A stretch of 64,000 nt of DNA from Leishmania mexicana MHOM/GT/2001/U1103. Taxonomy: Eukaryota; Euglenozoa; Kinetoplastea; Trypanosomatida; Trypanosomatidae. Under the pieces are notes generated by a model. The model saw only the letters and a list, made by a program, of their open reading frames with translations. It was not told where the DNA came from and searched no databases. This document shows positions 11,047 through 21,080 of this stretch, one piece after another. Position 1 is the stretch's first letter. The number at the start of each line of letters is the position of its first letter. Position numbers and translations under genes: made by a program. Where the stretch lies: the NCBI RefSeq assembly GCF_000234665.1, contig NC_018326.1:558001-622000 (forward strand), read 5' to 3'.

Positions 11047-13044
11047 GGCGTTGACGGGTAACTTTGTTCGTACGGATGCTTTCTCTAGGTTCGCAGCCCC
11101 ACCACTACCCCTGCTTGGACAATGCGAAAAAGGGGGCAGGCAAGGATGGGGAGGAGAAGGGGGGGAGTTCTTCCTCTGTTGCTCTCTATGATTAGAGCAC
11201 AGGCAACGCTCCGACGGAGAGAAGTTGACAAGGGGGAGAGTTGGGGGAAAGGGGGGTTGTGGCGCACTGGCAGGACGGTGATCCAACGCACCACGCATAA
11301 ACGAATAGCTGCGAAAAGCGCAGCACCGAAGGTGCGAGAAGAGCGTGTGGCCAGCAGGGAGAGCGATGGTGCAGGTGGAGGAGGGCACATAAGATAGGAC
11401 GAGAGAGAAAGGCGTGGCAAGCAATACGGATGGTATCCGGAGACAAGCTTTTGAGTTACAGACGGAGATGTGCAGCGCGCAAGAAATGCGGCGGGGAGCA
11501 GCAAAGGCCCCCCGCCCCTCTCTCTCCCCCTCGGGCTCCGCCCGCCTGCTCGCTAGCAAGACGCACACGCAAGCACACACAGACTCCCCCTCCTCCACCA
11601 CTGTCGGCATCGTGGATGATGATAGAGAGCGAAAAAAGGGGGGTGCAAAGAGCTTGCCTATAAAACGGCAATCGATGTCTGCCTGTGTGCTTTGTGGAGG
11701 GGAGAGGGGAGAGGACGGTGCTTCCCCGACCTCTCCCCTCCACACCCACACCCACCCACCCACTCACTCACTCATCAAGCGAATTCCTGTTCACAGCGAA
11801 CGGATCCATCAGCCGCCGCTTCCCCAAAGGTTCGCGCCTCTTTTGCAGCGCTTCCTATTATTCCGACCATTACGTTCTCGCGGCTTGTGCGTGTGCGTTA
11901 GAGAAGGTTGCCTTACATCTGGAGTGGTGTGCGGAGTGCACGTCTGCATGCGTGTGTGTGCGTGTGCCGCGGCATAATGCGGAACAACGAGAGAGGAGAA
12001 GCGGTCCACCAATGGCCATAGAGGTGCACCGCGGCAGCGATCGCCGTCCGCTGGGCTGTTAATGCTTGCATGCGCGGATCAGCAAAGGGGGGCAACTGGG
12101 ATGCAGCGCTTTTCCGTTTTTTTCTTTTTTACACGCGCGCGCTTTAAGGGCAGCATACATGCACATTACGTAAGAGATCAAAGGTAAGAAGAATGTTAGG
12201 GACGGAGGAGAGCGAGCGTAAGAGAGACGGCACGCATGCACACACACACACAGAGGTAAGCATGCAGTCGCTTGGCCCCGAGTTGACCGTTTTTTGGTCT
12301 CTCTCTGTCCGTGGGTGTGTGTGTGTGTGCTCTTGTCGCTCTCCCTCCCTCTCTCTCGATCCAAAGTTTGCGTCCTCCACTCGTTAGTGTCGATTAACCG
12401 TACACCATGAAGCACCGGCAGACAGGTGGCCAACACATCAACATCCTCGCTAAGAACGACAGAACGGACACGGAACTACGAAAAAGACGAAGACAAGATG
12501 AGAACATGTCGCACGAGCGAACACCACACCGAAGAAGGGGAGAGACGTGGCGCCCGAAGATGTAAAACAACAAAACGCGGAAGAAAATGTCCGCGTATAA
12601 ACAGAGAAGCAGAGAGAGTGTGGGGGAGGGTTTGTGCACCCGCCCATGTGCAGTAGCTGCGGCACCATCACAAAGCACCGTTATAGTAGCACGACAGCTG
12701 GAGCATGCGTCTCTTCGCAACAGGGCCAGACTTGTCGGTGTCCGTGCGCACACGTGCATGTGCCAATACTGCCTCACACATGCACACACATACACAGACG
12801 TCTGTCATTGCGATGCAGTGCAGCGAGAGGAGATGAACAAGGGGGGGAGAGAGAGAGTCGTAGAGTGCGTCGCTGGGAGTGCGAGACCGGCGACCGAGAC
12901 ACTGCCCGCCTGTGAAGGATCTTAGAAAGCTGCCACGACGGCCAACCAGATGTGCGGTCACACAAACACAAGCGTACATTGGCTTACGTGACTCTCCCTC
13001 CCTCCCTTGCGTAAAGATACACGCGAGAGAGAAACAAACCACCG
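11047..13044. other. Intergenic: IFT74 5' flank and MAK16 3' UTR
   Basis: No gene is seen in these 2 kb. Plus-strand purine tracts at about 11147-11180 and 11220-11260 are pyrimidine-rich on the minus strand and fit the IFT74 splice-acceptor region. CA runs occur near 11745-11775 and 12238-12252 and a GT run at 12316-12331. Frames on both strands are short and low in complexity. Confidence 0.55.
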
Positions 13045-13851
13045 CTACCACTCAAGGTCCTCCAGGCGTGCCCGCTGGCGCCGCGGCAGCTCCTGCTCCA
13101 CCTCCTCCTCGATTACAAGCTTATCACGCTTGCGACTCTTGCTCTTGTTGCGTCCACCGCGCACCGTCTCCCGATCCTCCTCCTCCTCTTCGTCCTCCTC
13201 GTCCATCACAAAGTCGGGGAACTCTTCGTCCTCGTCCTGCTCCAGCGCCTCAAAGTCCTCGCGGTTCTCTTCCTCGTCGAGAAGCTTCTCGAAGGCCTCT
13301 TTGTTGTAGTTGATGACGCTATCGTAGGTACCCTTGCGCAGACGGTTGAGTAGCTCCCTCTCGATCTCCATCTCAATGCGGGCCGCGGCCTCTGCCTTCT
13401 CCTCTCGACGCAGCAGCTTGTCCTCCTGACGCTTGTTCACAGACACGTACTCGTCCTGCGGCTCCATCAGCATTTTTCGCTTGCGCATCAGGTACTGCTT
13501 CAGCCGCAGCAAACGGGCCTTGATCTTGATCACCAGCTTCTGGTCCCACCACTGCAGCTCCTCGTCGATCTGAGCCAGAGCCTTCGGGAAGGAGACGTCG
13601 AGCTTCACCTTCTCCCACTGCCGCCGCGGCAGGTGAGCCCGCTCAGCAGTCTTGACGTACAGGTATAGTTCATCCTCGTGCTCGATGACGGTGGCGTACT
13701 GCGCGTTGGAGAGCGGGCACACACCACGCTGGCAGAGACCAGTCACGTTGTACGGGTTTCGGCAAAAGCGAACCTTGTCGTCGTTCGTCTTCACCTTGAA
13801 TGAGCAGAATGTCTGGCCCATGATGTTCCACATCGCATCATCGTGGTTCAT
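13045..13851 (-). CDS. MAK16: MAK16 ribosome-biogenesis protein
   Basis: The product has 268 residues and is a nucleolar factor needed for early 60S subunit maturation. The N-terminal half carries the family signature, including the cysteine cluster CRNPYNVTGLCQRGVCPLSN (about residues 30-49) and the stretch leading to WEKVKLDVSF and the basic helix around KARLLRLKQYLMRKRK. The C-terminal third is strongly acidic (runs of Asp and Glu) and ends in a basic nuclear-localisation-like segment. MAK16 homologues have this same conserved N-terminus and acidic tail, and the length is normal. The ATG at 13851 directly precedes the conserved MNHDDAMWNIMG opening. Confidence 0.95.
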   Translation of the reverse strand: MNHDDAMWNIMGQTFCSFKVKTNDDKVRFCRNPYNVTGLCQRGVCPLSNAQYATVIEHEDELYLYVKTAERAHLPRRQWEKVKLDVSFPKALAQIDEELQWWDQKLVIKIKARLLRLKQYLMRKRKMLMEPQDEYVSVNKRQEDKLLRREEKAEAAARIEMEIERELLNRLRKGTYDSVINYNKEAFEKLLDEEENREDFEALEQDEDEEFPDFVMDEEDEEEEEDRETVRGGRNKSKSRKRDKLVIEEEVEQELPRRQRARLEDLEW

Positions 13852-14646
13852 GGTTGCTAACTAAGAAATCCTTTGGCAGCGAAAAAAGGGAAAAGGCAGG
13901 AAACAACCGCCACGGCAGAGCGGGAGACGACGACGAAGGCAAAGGACGAGAGCTGCCCCGGTGAACTCGGTATGCACGCACACGCACACCGTTGGAGATG
14001 GGAGCGGAGCACACGTAGTGGGGGGAGGTGGGAGGTCCACTGCGCCTACGTTTTATCCTTGTCAGCTTCAGCAGTCGACTAGCACACGAGTGTTCGTTTT
14101 CGAGCACTGGCACGGCACACACGAGGGGGAAAGGGAGAATAGTGAGAGAACAGCGGAGGTGGAAGAGCCGACATACAAAATGCGTCACACACGCAGCGAG
14201 AGAGTGGTCAGGGAGAGAAGTGGACAGTAGCAGCTGCGGGGATGTGTTGCCTTTCACTCGACTGCATTGACACCCGCATCTTGAAACAGGTGGAGCCGCG
14301 GTCAGTCCGCCAACTCCTCCTCCCCACTTCAACCGCCCACGCACACACGCACAGAGGCCAACATGTTACCGAAGGGCAACGTGAAGAGCGAGGACCGGGG
14401 CACACACATGCGCATGCATGGGGAGAGCAAGGAACAGCTGCGAGAGGCACACATTCACAAGCACACGCGCACACAAACACAGCTCGACGTCGTCTCGCCT
14501 TCGCGTTTCACCCATTCTGCTTTCTTTTCTTTGGGGGGATGGGGGTTTCCTTGCTTCGTGCTTTAGTGCAGATTCGCATCTGATACGGGGGGGGGGGGGT
14601 TGCAGGCGTCTCTGCGCCGTCTCCAGCTCGCATTCTTCGGCTTCGC
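13852..14646. other. Intergenic: MAK16 5' flank
   Basis: About 0.8 kb without a credible gene. It has CA-rich runs near 14340-14350 and 14455-14480 and a G-run at 14587-14599. Frames are short on both strands. Confidence 0.55.
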
Positions 14647-15855
14647 CTATATCGACTCCGTCAAGGCGGGCATTCCAAGACGCTCCACCAGCACGTGGTC
14701 CTTGCCCAGGAAGCGAGACATGTGCTTGAGGGCCACGCAGCCAAAGGCGTCACCGTACACGTGCAGCTTCAGCGCCTCCGTCATGGCACGCTCCAGGTCT
14801 CCTTTAAGGAACAATGTGATCACGAGAAGACTACGGGCGACGGTATCGTGTGCCCTTGACGACAGTGCCGCTTGCAGCTTCGCCTCGCTATCTCGCGTCT
14901 CGCTCCACGGACGCGGTGCACCTTGCATCAACCGCCAGGTAGTCAATGCACGGTTCGCATCATCGAGTGGCGCATCGCGAAAGGGCTGCAGCGCGGCCTC
15001 TCGGTCAAGACGCTCCAAGTACGCGTTCTCGGCGGTTTGCTTTCCCTGCACCAATTGCGCCAGGCCAGCCCAGGCCAGACACAGGGCGACGCTGTGATCG
15101 TAGTCCTCTCGGGATGCGACGACCCGATCAACATCCGCGGCAACCGCATCGAGGGTTCGCAGTGCTTTCACGAAGAACTTCTCCGCGTAAAAGGGCTGAC
15201 GCTCTGCCATCAACCTTTTCCCCATCTCCACCATCTTGGCCACGTCCACCGACAAGCGCTGCTCCGCCTCTTCCTGCGGCGACGATGCCGCATCACTGCT
15301 CTCTGCGGTCGACGTGGCAGTCGCGATGGTAGAGACGCGACCTGGCTTCGCAGAGGATTGAAAAGATGCGAGCCGACTGCACACCCGCGGCACCTCTGTC
15401 GCACTCATCTCCGTGAGTGGCATGTCGCGAAGCGTGTCGGCAACTGCACCTTTGAAGACGATGAGCATCAATGGATGACCCTGGCGCTTGCCAAGCTGGG
15501 CACGGGCAGCGGCGAAGGAAGGGCTGGTGCAGTCCCAGACAAAGAGACGCAGTCGCGCTCCGTATTGCTGCGCGGCGGCCGTAACGCTGTTTTTGAACTG
15601 CAGAAGGTTTTCTGCCGTGACGCCGTCGCCGGGGTGCTCGTAGCACAAGACGAAGGCATCACCGCCTCTGCTATGACCCGTGATGATGTTGCCGCCGTTG
15701 CCGCTGATGCTGAAGGTGGCACCCTCGCACTCAAAGGCCGCCGCAAACTCCTGCTCATCCGTAACAAAGCTCACCGTCACCGGTGGGGGAGAAGAAGCAG
15801 AACTTGCCGTGCTGACACCGCCGCCGCTGGAGTCGCCAGCGACATTGGAACTCAT
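14647..15855 (-). CDS. Conserved hypothetical with a thioredoxin-fold-like N-terminus and helical C-terminus
   Basis: The 402-residue product is not one I recognise. After a Ser/Gly-rich leader, residues ~25-160 alternate beta- and helix-like segments and include RLRLFVWDC followed by GKRQGHPLMLIVFKGAV, which recalls the second half of a thioredoxin fold (strand, helix, cis-proline, strand). There is no CxxC pair, so redox activity is not expected. Residues ~200-400 are Ala/Leu-rich helices with a TPR-like character (AERQPFYAEKFFVKALRTLDA; VALCLAWAGLAQLVQGKQTAENAYLERL). This combination suggests a scaffold or co-chaperone-like role, but that is inference. The ATG at 15855 opens the frame; no signal peptide or membrane segment is seen. 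Confidence 0.75.
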   Translation of the reverse strand: MSSNVAGDSSGGGVSTASSASSPPPVTVSFVTDEQEFAAAFECEGATFSISGNGGNIITGHSRGGDAFVLCYEHPGDGVTAENLLQFKNSVTAAAQQYGARLRLFVWDCTSPSFAAARAQLGKRQGHPLMLIVFKGAVADTLRDMPLTEMSATEVPRVCSRLASFQSSAKPGRVSTIATATSTAESSDAASSPQEEAEQRLSVDVAKMVEMGKRLMAERQPFYAEKFFVKALRTLDAVAADVDRVVASREDYDHSVALCLAWAGLAQLVQGKQTAENAYLERLDREAALQPFRDAPLDDANRALTTWRLMQGAPRPWSETRDSEAKLQAALSSRAHDTVARSLLVITLFLKGDLERAMTEALKLHVYGDAFGCVALKHMSRFLGKDHVLVERLGMPALTESI

Positions 15856-16790
15856 CTACGGTAAGGGTGCCACTCTCGACTGTAGAGTAGAGAGGCGGCA
15901 ATGTGTCCGTGCACACACACGGAGAGACACACGACAGAGATGCACCTCACACGATGCACACCATGCGTGAGATACGCAAGGGAGGAAGACGCAATCGTGC
16001 GCATGCGCGTTCGCGTGGGCGTAGAGGCAGAAAGGAAAACGTGTACGAGACCGGTTAGCATAGGAAGTGATAGTGCCGTGGTAGGTGCGTCTTGGCGCGA
16101 GACATTCAACGCTACTCGAGTCGAGCCAAGATCTGCAAGCAAGCGTCCAAAACAAAGAGGGCCCGAATTCCGTCATCTGCTCCCTGGTGCTGAAGTCGTG
16201 AGGAGTCAAGCTGCGCGCGCGCCTCCCCCCTCCCTCCTCCTCTGCCACCTCCTGTAAAGATACTCATGGTTGTTTGATTGTTGTTTGAGCTTGCCTTGCC
16301 ATTTCGCTGTGTGTGTGTTGATGCACAAGTGCGCCGTGTGGCACCGCCACACACCCGCCACGGGAAGAGAAAGCACAGAGCCCTGTAAACGCTTTGAGAG
16401 GCACAAATAGTGGAAGGAGGCGCGCGGTGCCGAAGAATGAGGTAAACCTCACACACGAAGGGCCCCAGGCGCGTCTCACCCACATCTCCACGGGCACCGC
16501 ACACACACACACACTAGGATTACACGCCCCTGAGGAAAAGAGGAAAGAAAAGGGTGTTCGCACTCAGCGACAAGAGAGAGTGATAGAGCTGTACATCACG
16601 TATGGTGTCCACCTGAAGGACACAGCAAGGGATGCTTGAAGTGGCGATTCCGCGACAACCAAACAGGCGAAGAAAAAAATGGAAAGGAAACAGCAGCATG
16701 AGAGTGAGAGTGTGGCAGCCGCTGGAGTATCGGTGATGGAGCGACGCGAGCAGGAGGACAACAGAGACAGTGAGAGGATGTAGGCGAGCA
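15856..16790. other. Intergenic: 5' flank of thioredoxin-like gene and 3' UTR of MORN gene
   Basis: No gene is seen. Short CA runs occur at 15913-15921 and 16502-16514. Open frames are short and overlapping. Confidence 0.55.
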
Positions 16791-18371
16791 TCATCGACCG
16801 AGCAGGCGCATGTCAACGCGCTGCTGTACGCCTTGGTCAACGCACGCGGTGAAGGTGCCATCCCTCGCCTCGCAGTGTATCTCGTCATGGTGGCCTTTGC
16901 GGTACGTTGACACGTACACCCCGTCGCCCTCCGGCACATCGGCCTTCCATCGTCCGTGGTACGTCCCGCCCCCGCGCACCTGCAGCGAGCCCTCGCCATC
17001 CTTCTTGTCGTCCACCCATTCCCCCGTGTATGATACAGTGGAAGATGCGTACTCGCCGTGGCCGTGACGCTTTCCGTTCGCGTAGGCTCCAGTGTACCGC
17101 TTCAACTCGCCGTTCGCGCACGGCACTTCGTACGTGCCACGTCCATGAAAACGACCTCGCTGCCACTCGCCAACGTAGTGGCTGCCGTCGGCGAAGACGC
17201 AGGTCGCCACGCCATGCAGAGAGCCGTACCCCCACTGCCCCGTCACGCGAGCCGCAGTGCTGCAGGCGCTGGTGAAGCTCCCATGGCCGTGCGGCATGCC
17301 ATGCATCCATTCGCCGATGTACACGTCACCGTTTCTAAACCACTTCGTGCCTCGCCCATGCTCGCGCCCCCGCAGCCATCCACCCTCGTACTTGGTGCCG
17401 CTCGGGTAGAGGTAGGTGCCGTTGCCTTCGTACAAGCCGCTCACCCAGTCCCCCTTGTACACGTGCCCGTCGTTGTACACGTACTCGCCGTAACCGTGAA
17501 GGGTGTTCTCGACAAACTCGCCGGTGTACACGCCCTCCGGCTCAACCAGCTCCCCTTTGCCGTGCAGCTTGTCATCGAGCCAAGAGCCTTGGTAGAGGAG
17601 CTTGTACTCAGCACTGTGGTATGTGCCGGTGCCGCAGCGTTGGCCGGCGAACCACTGCCCCTCGTACAAATCGTTCATGGGCTGCGAGCGTCGCAAGCAA
17701 CCTTTCCCGTGCGGATGGCAGTTCTTCCAGTGGCCCTCGTAGATGGCCGTGCCGTCAGGAAACGCGAAGGTCTGGTACCCCTCAGGCTGCAGAGAGGTGA
17801 GCCGGTCACGCACCGCGAGGCCCACGGACTCCCACACCGCTAGCATGTCACTCACCGCAGCCGCGCTCGCCTGCGCCCACGCTGCCCGGCGCGCTTGTTG
17901 GTACCACAACATCTCCAGCCTGCCCTGCCTATCAAACTCCTCTTGCTCCCACTCCTTGTGCCCCAAGGCGAAGGCAAGCCTTTGCTGCCGCTGGGCGTCC
18001 AGTGGGTGCAGGAGGAGGCGCGACGCATCCTTTGGAATCTCCATGATGAACGCCGACAGCCCCGGCTCGGCGGCGGCGAGGGCAAGATCAGTGGTGGGGG
18101 ACTGTTTTCGCGTCCCTGACGTTCCTTTTACCGTGGGTGGAATCACAACAGCAGAGGGACAACCCGCTGGTGCATGCAACGAAGCACGTGAGGTGCAGTT
18201 CATGATTGACTTTGGTGAAGCAGCAGCAGATGAAAAAGCACTGCGCTGGGGCTTCATTGCTGCCTTTACGGTCTCTGGGACCATGTTTTCCCGTGCGACA
18301 CGCTTCACCACCAGTGGGAGGGCAGCCCCCCCACTGAGCGGCGAGTCCGCCACAAGAACAGTCGACTCCAT
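16791..18371 (-). CDS. MORN-repeat protein (12 repeats)
   Basis: From the ATG at 18371 the product has 526 residues. The N-terminal ~200 residues are Ala/Ser/Pro-rich with a short helical region. From about residue 205 to 500 there are 12 MORN repeats of the form Y-x-G-x-W/F-x(5-6)-G-x-G, beginning YEGHWKNCHPHGKG and including YTGEWVDDKKDGEG and a final YHGRWKADVPEGDG. MORN arrays form elongated beta structures; in trypanosomatids MORN proteins are found at cytoskeletal and flagellar-pocket structures, and the repeats can bind lipids or mediate dimerisation. The location here is not shown by the sequence. The frame stays open upstream to 18560 but that part looks like 5' UTR, so the start MESTVLVADS was preferred. 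Confidence 0.9.
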   Translation of the reverse strand: MESTVLVADSPLSGGAALPLVVKRVARENMVPETVKAAMKPQRSAFSSAAASPKSIMNCTSRASLHAPAGCPSAVVIPPTVKGTSGTRKQSPTTDLALAAAEPGLSAFIMEIPKDASRLLLHPLDAQRQQRLAFALGHKEWEQEEFDRQGRLEMLWYQQARRAAWAQASAAAVSDMLAVWESVGLAVRDRLTSLQPEGYQTFAFPDGTAIYEGHWKNCHPHGKGCLRRSQPMNDLYEGQWFAGQRCGTGTYHSAEYKLLYQGSWLDDKLHGKGELVEPEGVYTGEFVENTLHGYGEYVYNDGHVYKGDWVSGLYEGNGTYLYPSGTKYEGGWLRGREHGRGTKWFRNGDVYIGEWMHGMPHGHGSFTSACSTAARVTGQWGYGSLHGVATCVFADGSHYVGEWQRGRFHGRGTYEVPCANGELKRYTGAYANGKRHGHGEYASSTVSYTGEWVDDKKDGEGSLQVRGGGTYHGRWKADVPEGDGVYVSTYRKGHHDEIHCEARDGTFTACVDQGVQQRVDMRLLGR

Positions 18372-20082
18372 CCCCGATGGTAAAACGAGTAAAGAAGCAA
18401 GTATGCGCACTCTCCTGGGCAGAGGTGCCGGGACAGAGCAGCGCACTAGACAGCTCCAACCACGGCCCCGCACGTACCTCCAGCCACCCTCTTGAGAGAG
18501 AGAGGGGGGGGGATAGTTCAAGGGAGGAGAGGAGGGAACGAGACAACGAGGCGGAAACACGTCACGGTCACGGCGGACGCCCTTGCTTACTCCGCACGCC
18601 TACGCTTTCATATCGCTTCCGCGTCTGTGTGGGTGTGTGCCAGCCCTCCGTCGCTCTGGATGCAGAGGCTTGGCAGGGCGGATGTCTGTCGTCGTCTCAC
18701 TAGGTGTTTGCTGCCCTTACGGTGCGTTAGGTGCTGAGATGTAGCCAATCACGGTGCAGTCGGGGGCTGGAGGGAAGTGAGGAGTCGTAGGACACTGAAA
18801 GGGAGTGAATGGAGGCAAGGCGGCAGTGAGATGTACAAAGAGCAGTGACACCCCCCCATGCGCGCACACAGAGAGAGGAGGAGGGGGAGAGGCAGCAGAC
18901 CACATTGCCGCCTACCCGCCCCCACACAGACAATTCGCTCGCCACTTGCAGCGGGATGAACGAAAAAAGAGGGGCGCTAGAGAACTGACGAGGAAGGGCG
19001 AGAGGTGCTGTTACTCGACCTACGTGACTCCACCAGTTTAGCAGAGATTGCTGAGCACCAGGAGGCACAAGCGGACTCCCTCACGCTGTCAGTCGCGGTC
19101 TGCCCTTGTTGCCCCGTCCTCTCCCTCTCCTTCAAGGGCGCCAAAACCTCCTGTGCCATCCACTCTCTCCCCTTGCTGATCCGCCGCGTGGATAAGGCGC
19201 CCGGTGGGCAGCCAGTCCCATCGTAATTCGCTTGCTTCCGTTTTTTTTCAGCCACCACATCTATTCCTTTCCTGTTCATTCAGCGTCTCCCCGACTTTCC
19301 AACTTTCCCGCCGTGTTCATCTATTGCCTGCTCAGTGGAACGCCGGAACGAGTGAGAAAGGGCGCCGTTCCAGACCGGGGAGGGGGGAGGGGAGAGGAGG
19401 GATGGCGAAGCCCCGCTCCTTCGCTCTTCTCCGACCCTATCCGAGTTCCACTGAGCGAGCCTGCCGGCAATCAATACGAAAAGGGAAGGAAGAGGGACGC
19501 AGACGCGCACTATCACCCGTTGAGAGGGAGGCGCAAGGGACAGAACCAACCAAAAACGACGAAACACCACAGCGCCTCCACGCATGACAACGACCCCTGG
19601 CTGTCCCAATCACGAAGAAGTCATGAAGAAAAACGAACAACACATACAAACAAAAAAAAAACGAAAGAAAAAATCTGCCCAACACCGAACGACGTGAACC
19701 TACGCAAGGGGAGGAGGCGTCGAAGTGCAGGCAGAGATAATGATGATGATAAAGGAAGCACACGCACACACATACACACACACACACACACACCGCGACC
19801 ATCAGCAACACCAACATCACCACCCACTGAGGACGTTGAATCAGACAAGTATAAAAAAAAAGGTAGGGCAGGTAGAGCGAAAAGGAGAGAGACAGACAGA
19901 GGTCAGGCCGTGCGAGGTGGCTACGGTGACACACCGGGGCCCGCAGCCGTTCGTCTCCTTTGCTGGATCACCATGAACTTATGAATTTCTTGATTGGTAT
20001 CGGTCTTTTCCTCTCTGCCTTTACCATCGCCTCGCCTCTGCACGGTGAAGACGAAGGGCGCAAGGCCTTCCTGGGCCGTCCT
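18372..20082. other. Intergenic: MORN gene 5' flank and centrin 3' UTR
   Basis: No credible gene in 1.7 kb. Plus-strand purine tracts at 18493-18545 are pyrimidine-rich on the minus strand and fit the MORN gene's splice-acceptor region. A CA microsatellite spans about 19759-19793. A-rich tracts occur around 19647-19675. Frames read on the plus strand are low-complexity. Confidence 0.55.
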
Positions 20083-20532
20083 CTATTTCCCACGCATCTG
20101 CAGCATCACGCTCTTGAACTCCTCAAAGGACACCTCGCCATCACCGTCCTCATCGGCCTCGGCGATCATCTCCTTCAGCACATCGTCGCCGGGGTTCTCA
20201 CCCAGCAGTTTCGCCACCTCCTTCAAGTTCGCAAACGAAATTTTCCCTTTCTTATCGAGGTCGAAGAGCTGAAAGGCCTTTAGGATCTCCTCCGGCGAGT
20301 CCTTCTGCGCCATGCGCGACTTGACCATGGCCTCAAACTCGCCGTACGCCACCAGGCCGTTGGAGTCCGTGTGCATGGAGCGGATGATGCGCTCCACCTC
20401 GTCGCGCGACAGGTCACCGAAGCCGAGACCCTTCATCGCTAGCGCCATCTCCTCCGCGTCGATAGCGCCAGAGCCGTCGGCGTCAAAGAGGTTGAAGGCC
20501 TCGCGAATCTGTTCATCCGTCAGCGCAGCCAT
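20083..20532 (-). CDS. CEN1: Centrin (EF-hand protein)
   Basis: From the ATG at 20532 ([13 protein letters not shown]) the product has exactly 149 residues, the length of Leishmania centrin 1. It has four EF-hand units. EF1 ([12 protein letters not shown]) and EF4 ([12 protein letters not shown]) have good calcium ligands. EF2 ([12 protein letters not shown]) lacks the first aspartate and EF3 ([12 protein letters not shown]) lacks the final glutamate, so two sites are probably weak. Centrin sits at basal bodies and related structures and acts in their duplication and segregation; in Leishmania its loss blocks growth of the amastigote form. The frame is open seven codons upstream (ATG at 20553, MWLASIK), but that is unlike the family. 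The 345-bp tandem array lies 0.55 kb upstream of this start. Confidence 0.95.
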   Translation of the reverse strand: MAALTDEQIREAFNLFDADGSGAIDAEEMALAMKGLGFGDLSRDEVERIIRSMHTDSNGLVAYGEFEAMVKSRMAQKDSPEEILKAFQLFDLDKKGKISFANLKEVAKLLGENPGDDVLKEMIAEADEDGDGEVSFEEFKSVMLQMRGK

Positions 20533-21080
20533 CTTGATGGATGCAAGCCACAAAACGGAATTGTGACAGTGCCAATGAAAGCGCGATAAAGAAAATATGT
20601 TCTATGAGACGCCTTCACGCTGTAGGCAGAATGCTGTCGTTGAATGGAGGACACACACACACAAGCACGGAAATGGCTGTGAGTGATTCCAACGATGCCG
20701 GAGTCCATTATGCACCGGCAACGAAGCGGTCGCGTGTCGCGAGACGCCCCGGTCACAGGCCAAGCAAAAGGGTTGCGAGAAGCACGGAATAGAGCATAAG
20801 AAGATCTCCACGAAATGGAAGAGGTGGGGCACCCTCGATGTGTAGAGTGGCATCCCTCACTACATGAGAGCGTCTGGCAACGGCGACTGCAGAAGTAGCT
20901 ACGCCAGCCATCGATGGCTTCAACCCGCCACACCGCAACACCCAGTAGACACCAGTGCCCCTGGTTGCACAAAAGACACATCGTCCACTTCCGCTTCTTC
21001 GACCACGCGACCCGTCTAACCTACATCATACATCCATCTTCCGTTAAAACTACCGCACTCACGGCTACCTGCCAAGGACT
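20533..21080. other. Centrin 5' flank between start codon and the tandem array
   Basis: This 0.55-kb stretch has no gene. It should contain the centrin splice acceptor on the minus strand. I see no long polypyrimidine tract of the kind found before other genes here; the best minus-strand pyrimidine patches are short (around 20808-20830). Confidence 0.5.

Noticed and set aside
11047..11763. 239-residue N-terminal extension of IFT74
   Set aside because: The extension is low-complexity, lacks similarity to IFT74 and would include the splice-acceptor zone; the ATG at 11046 gives the family length.
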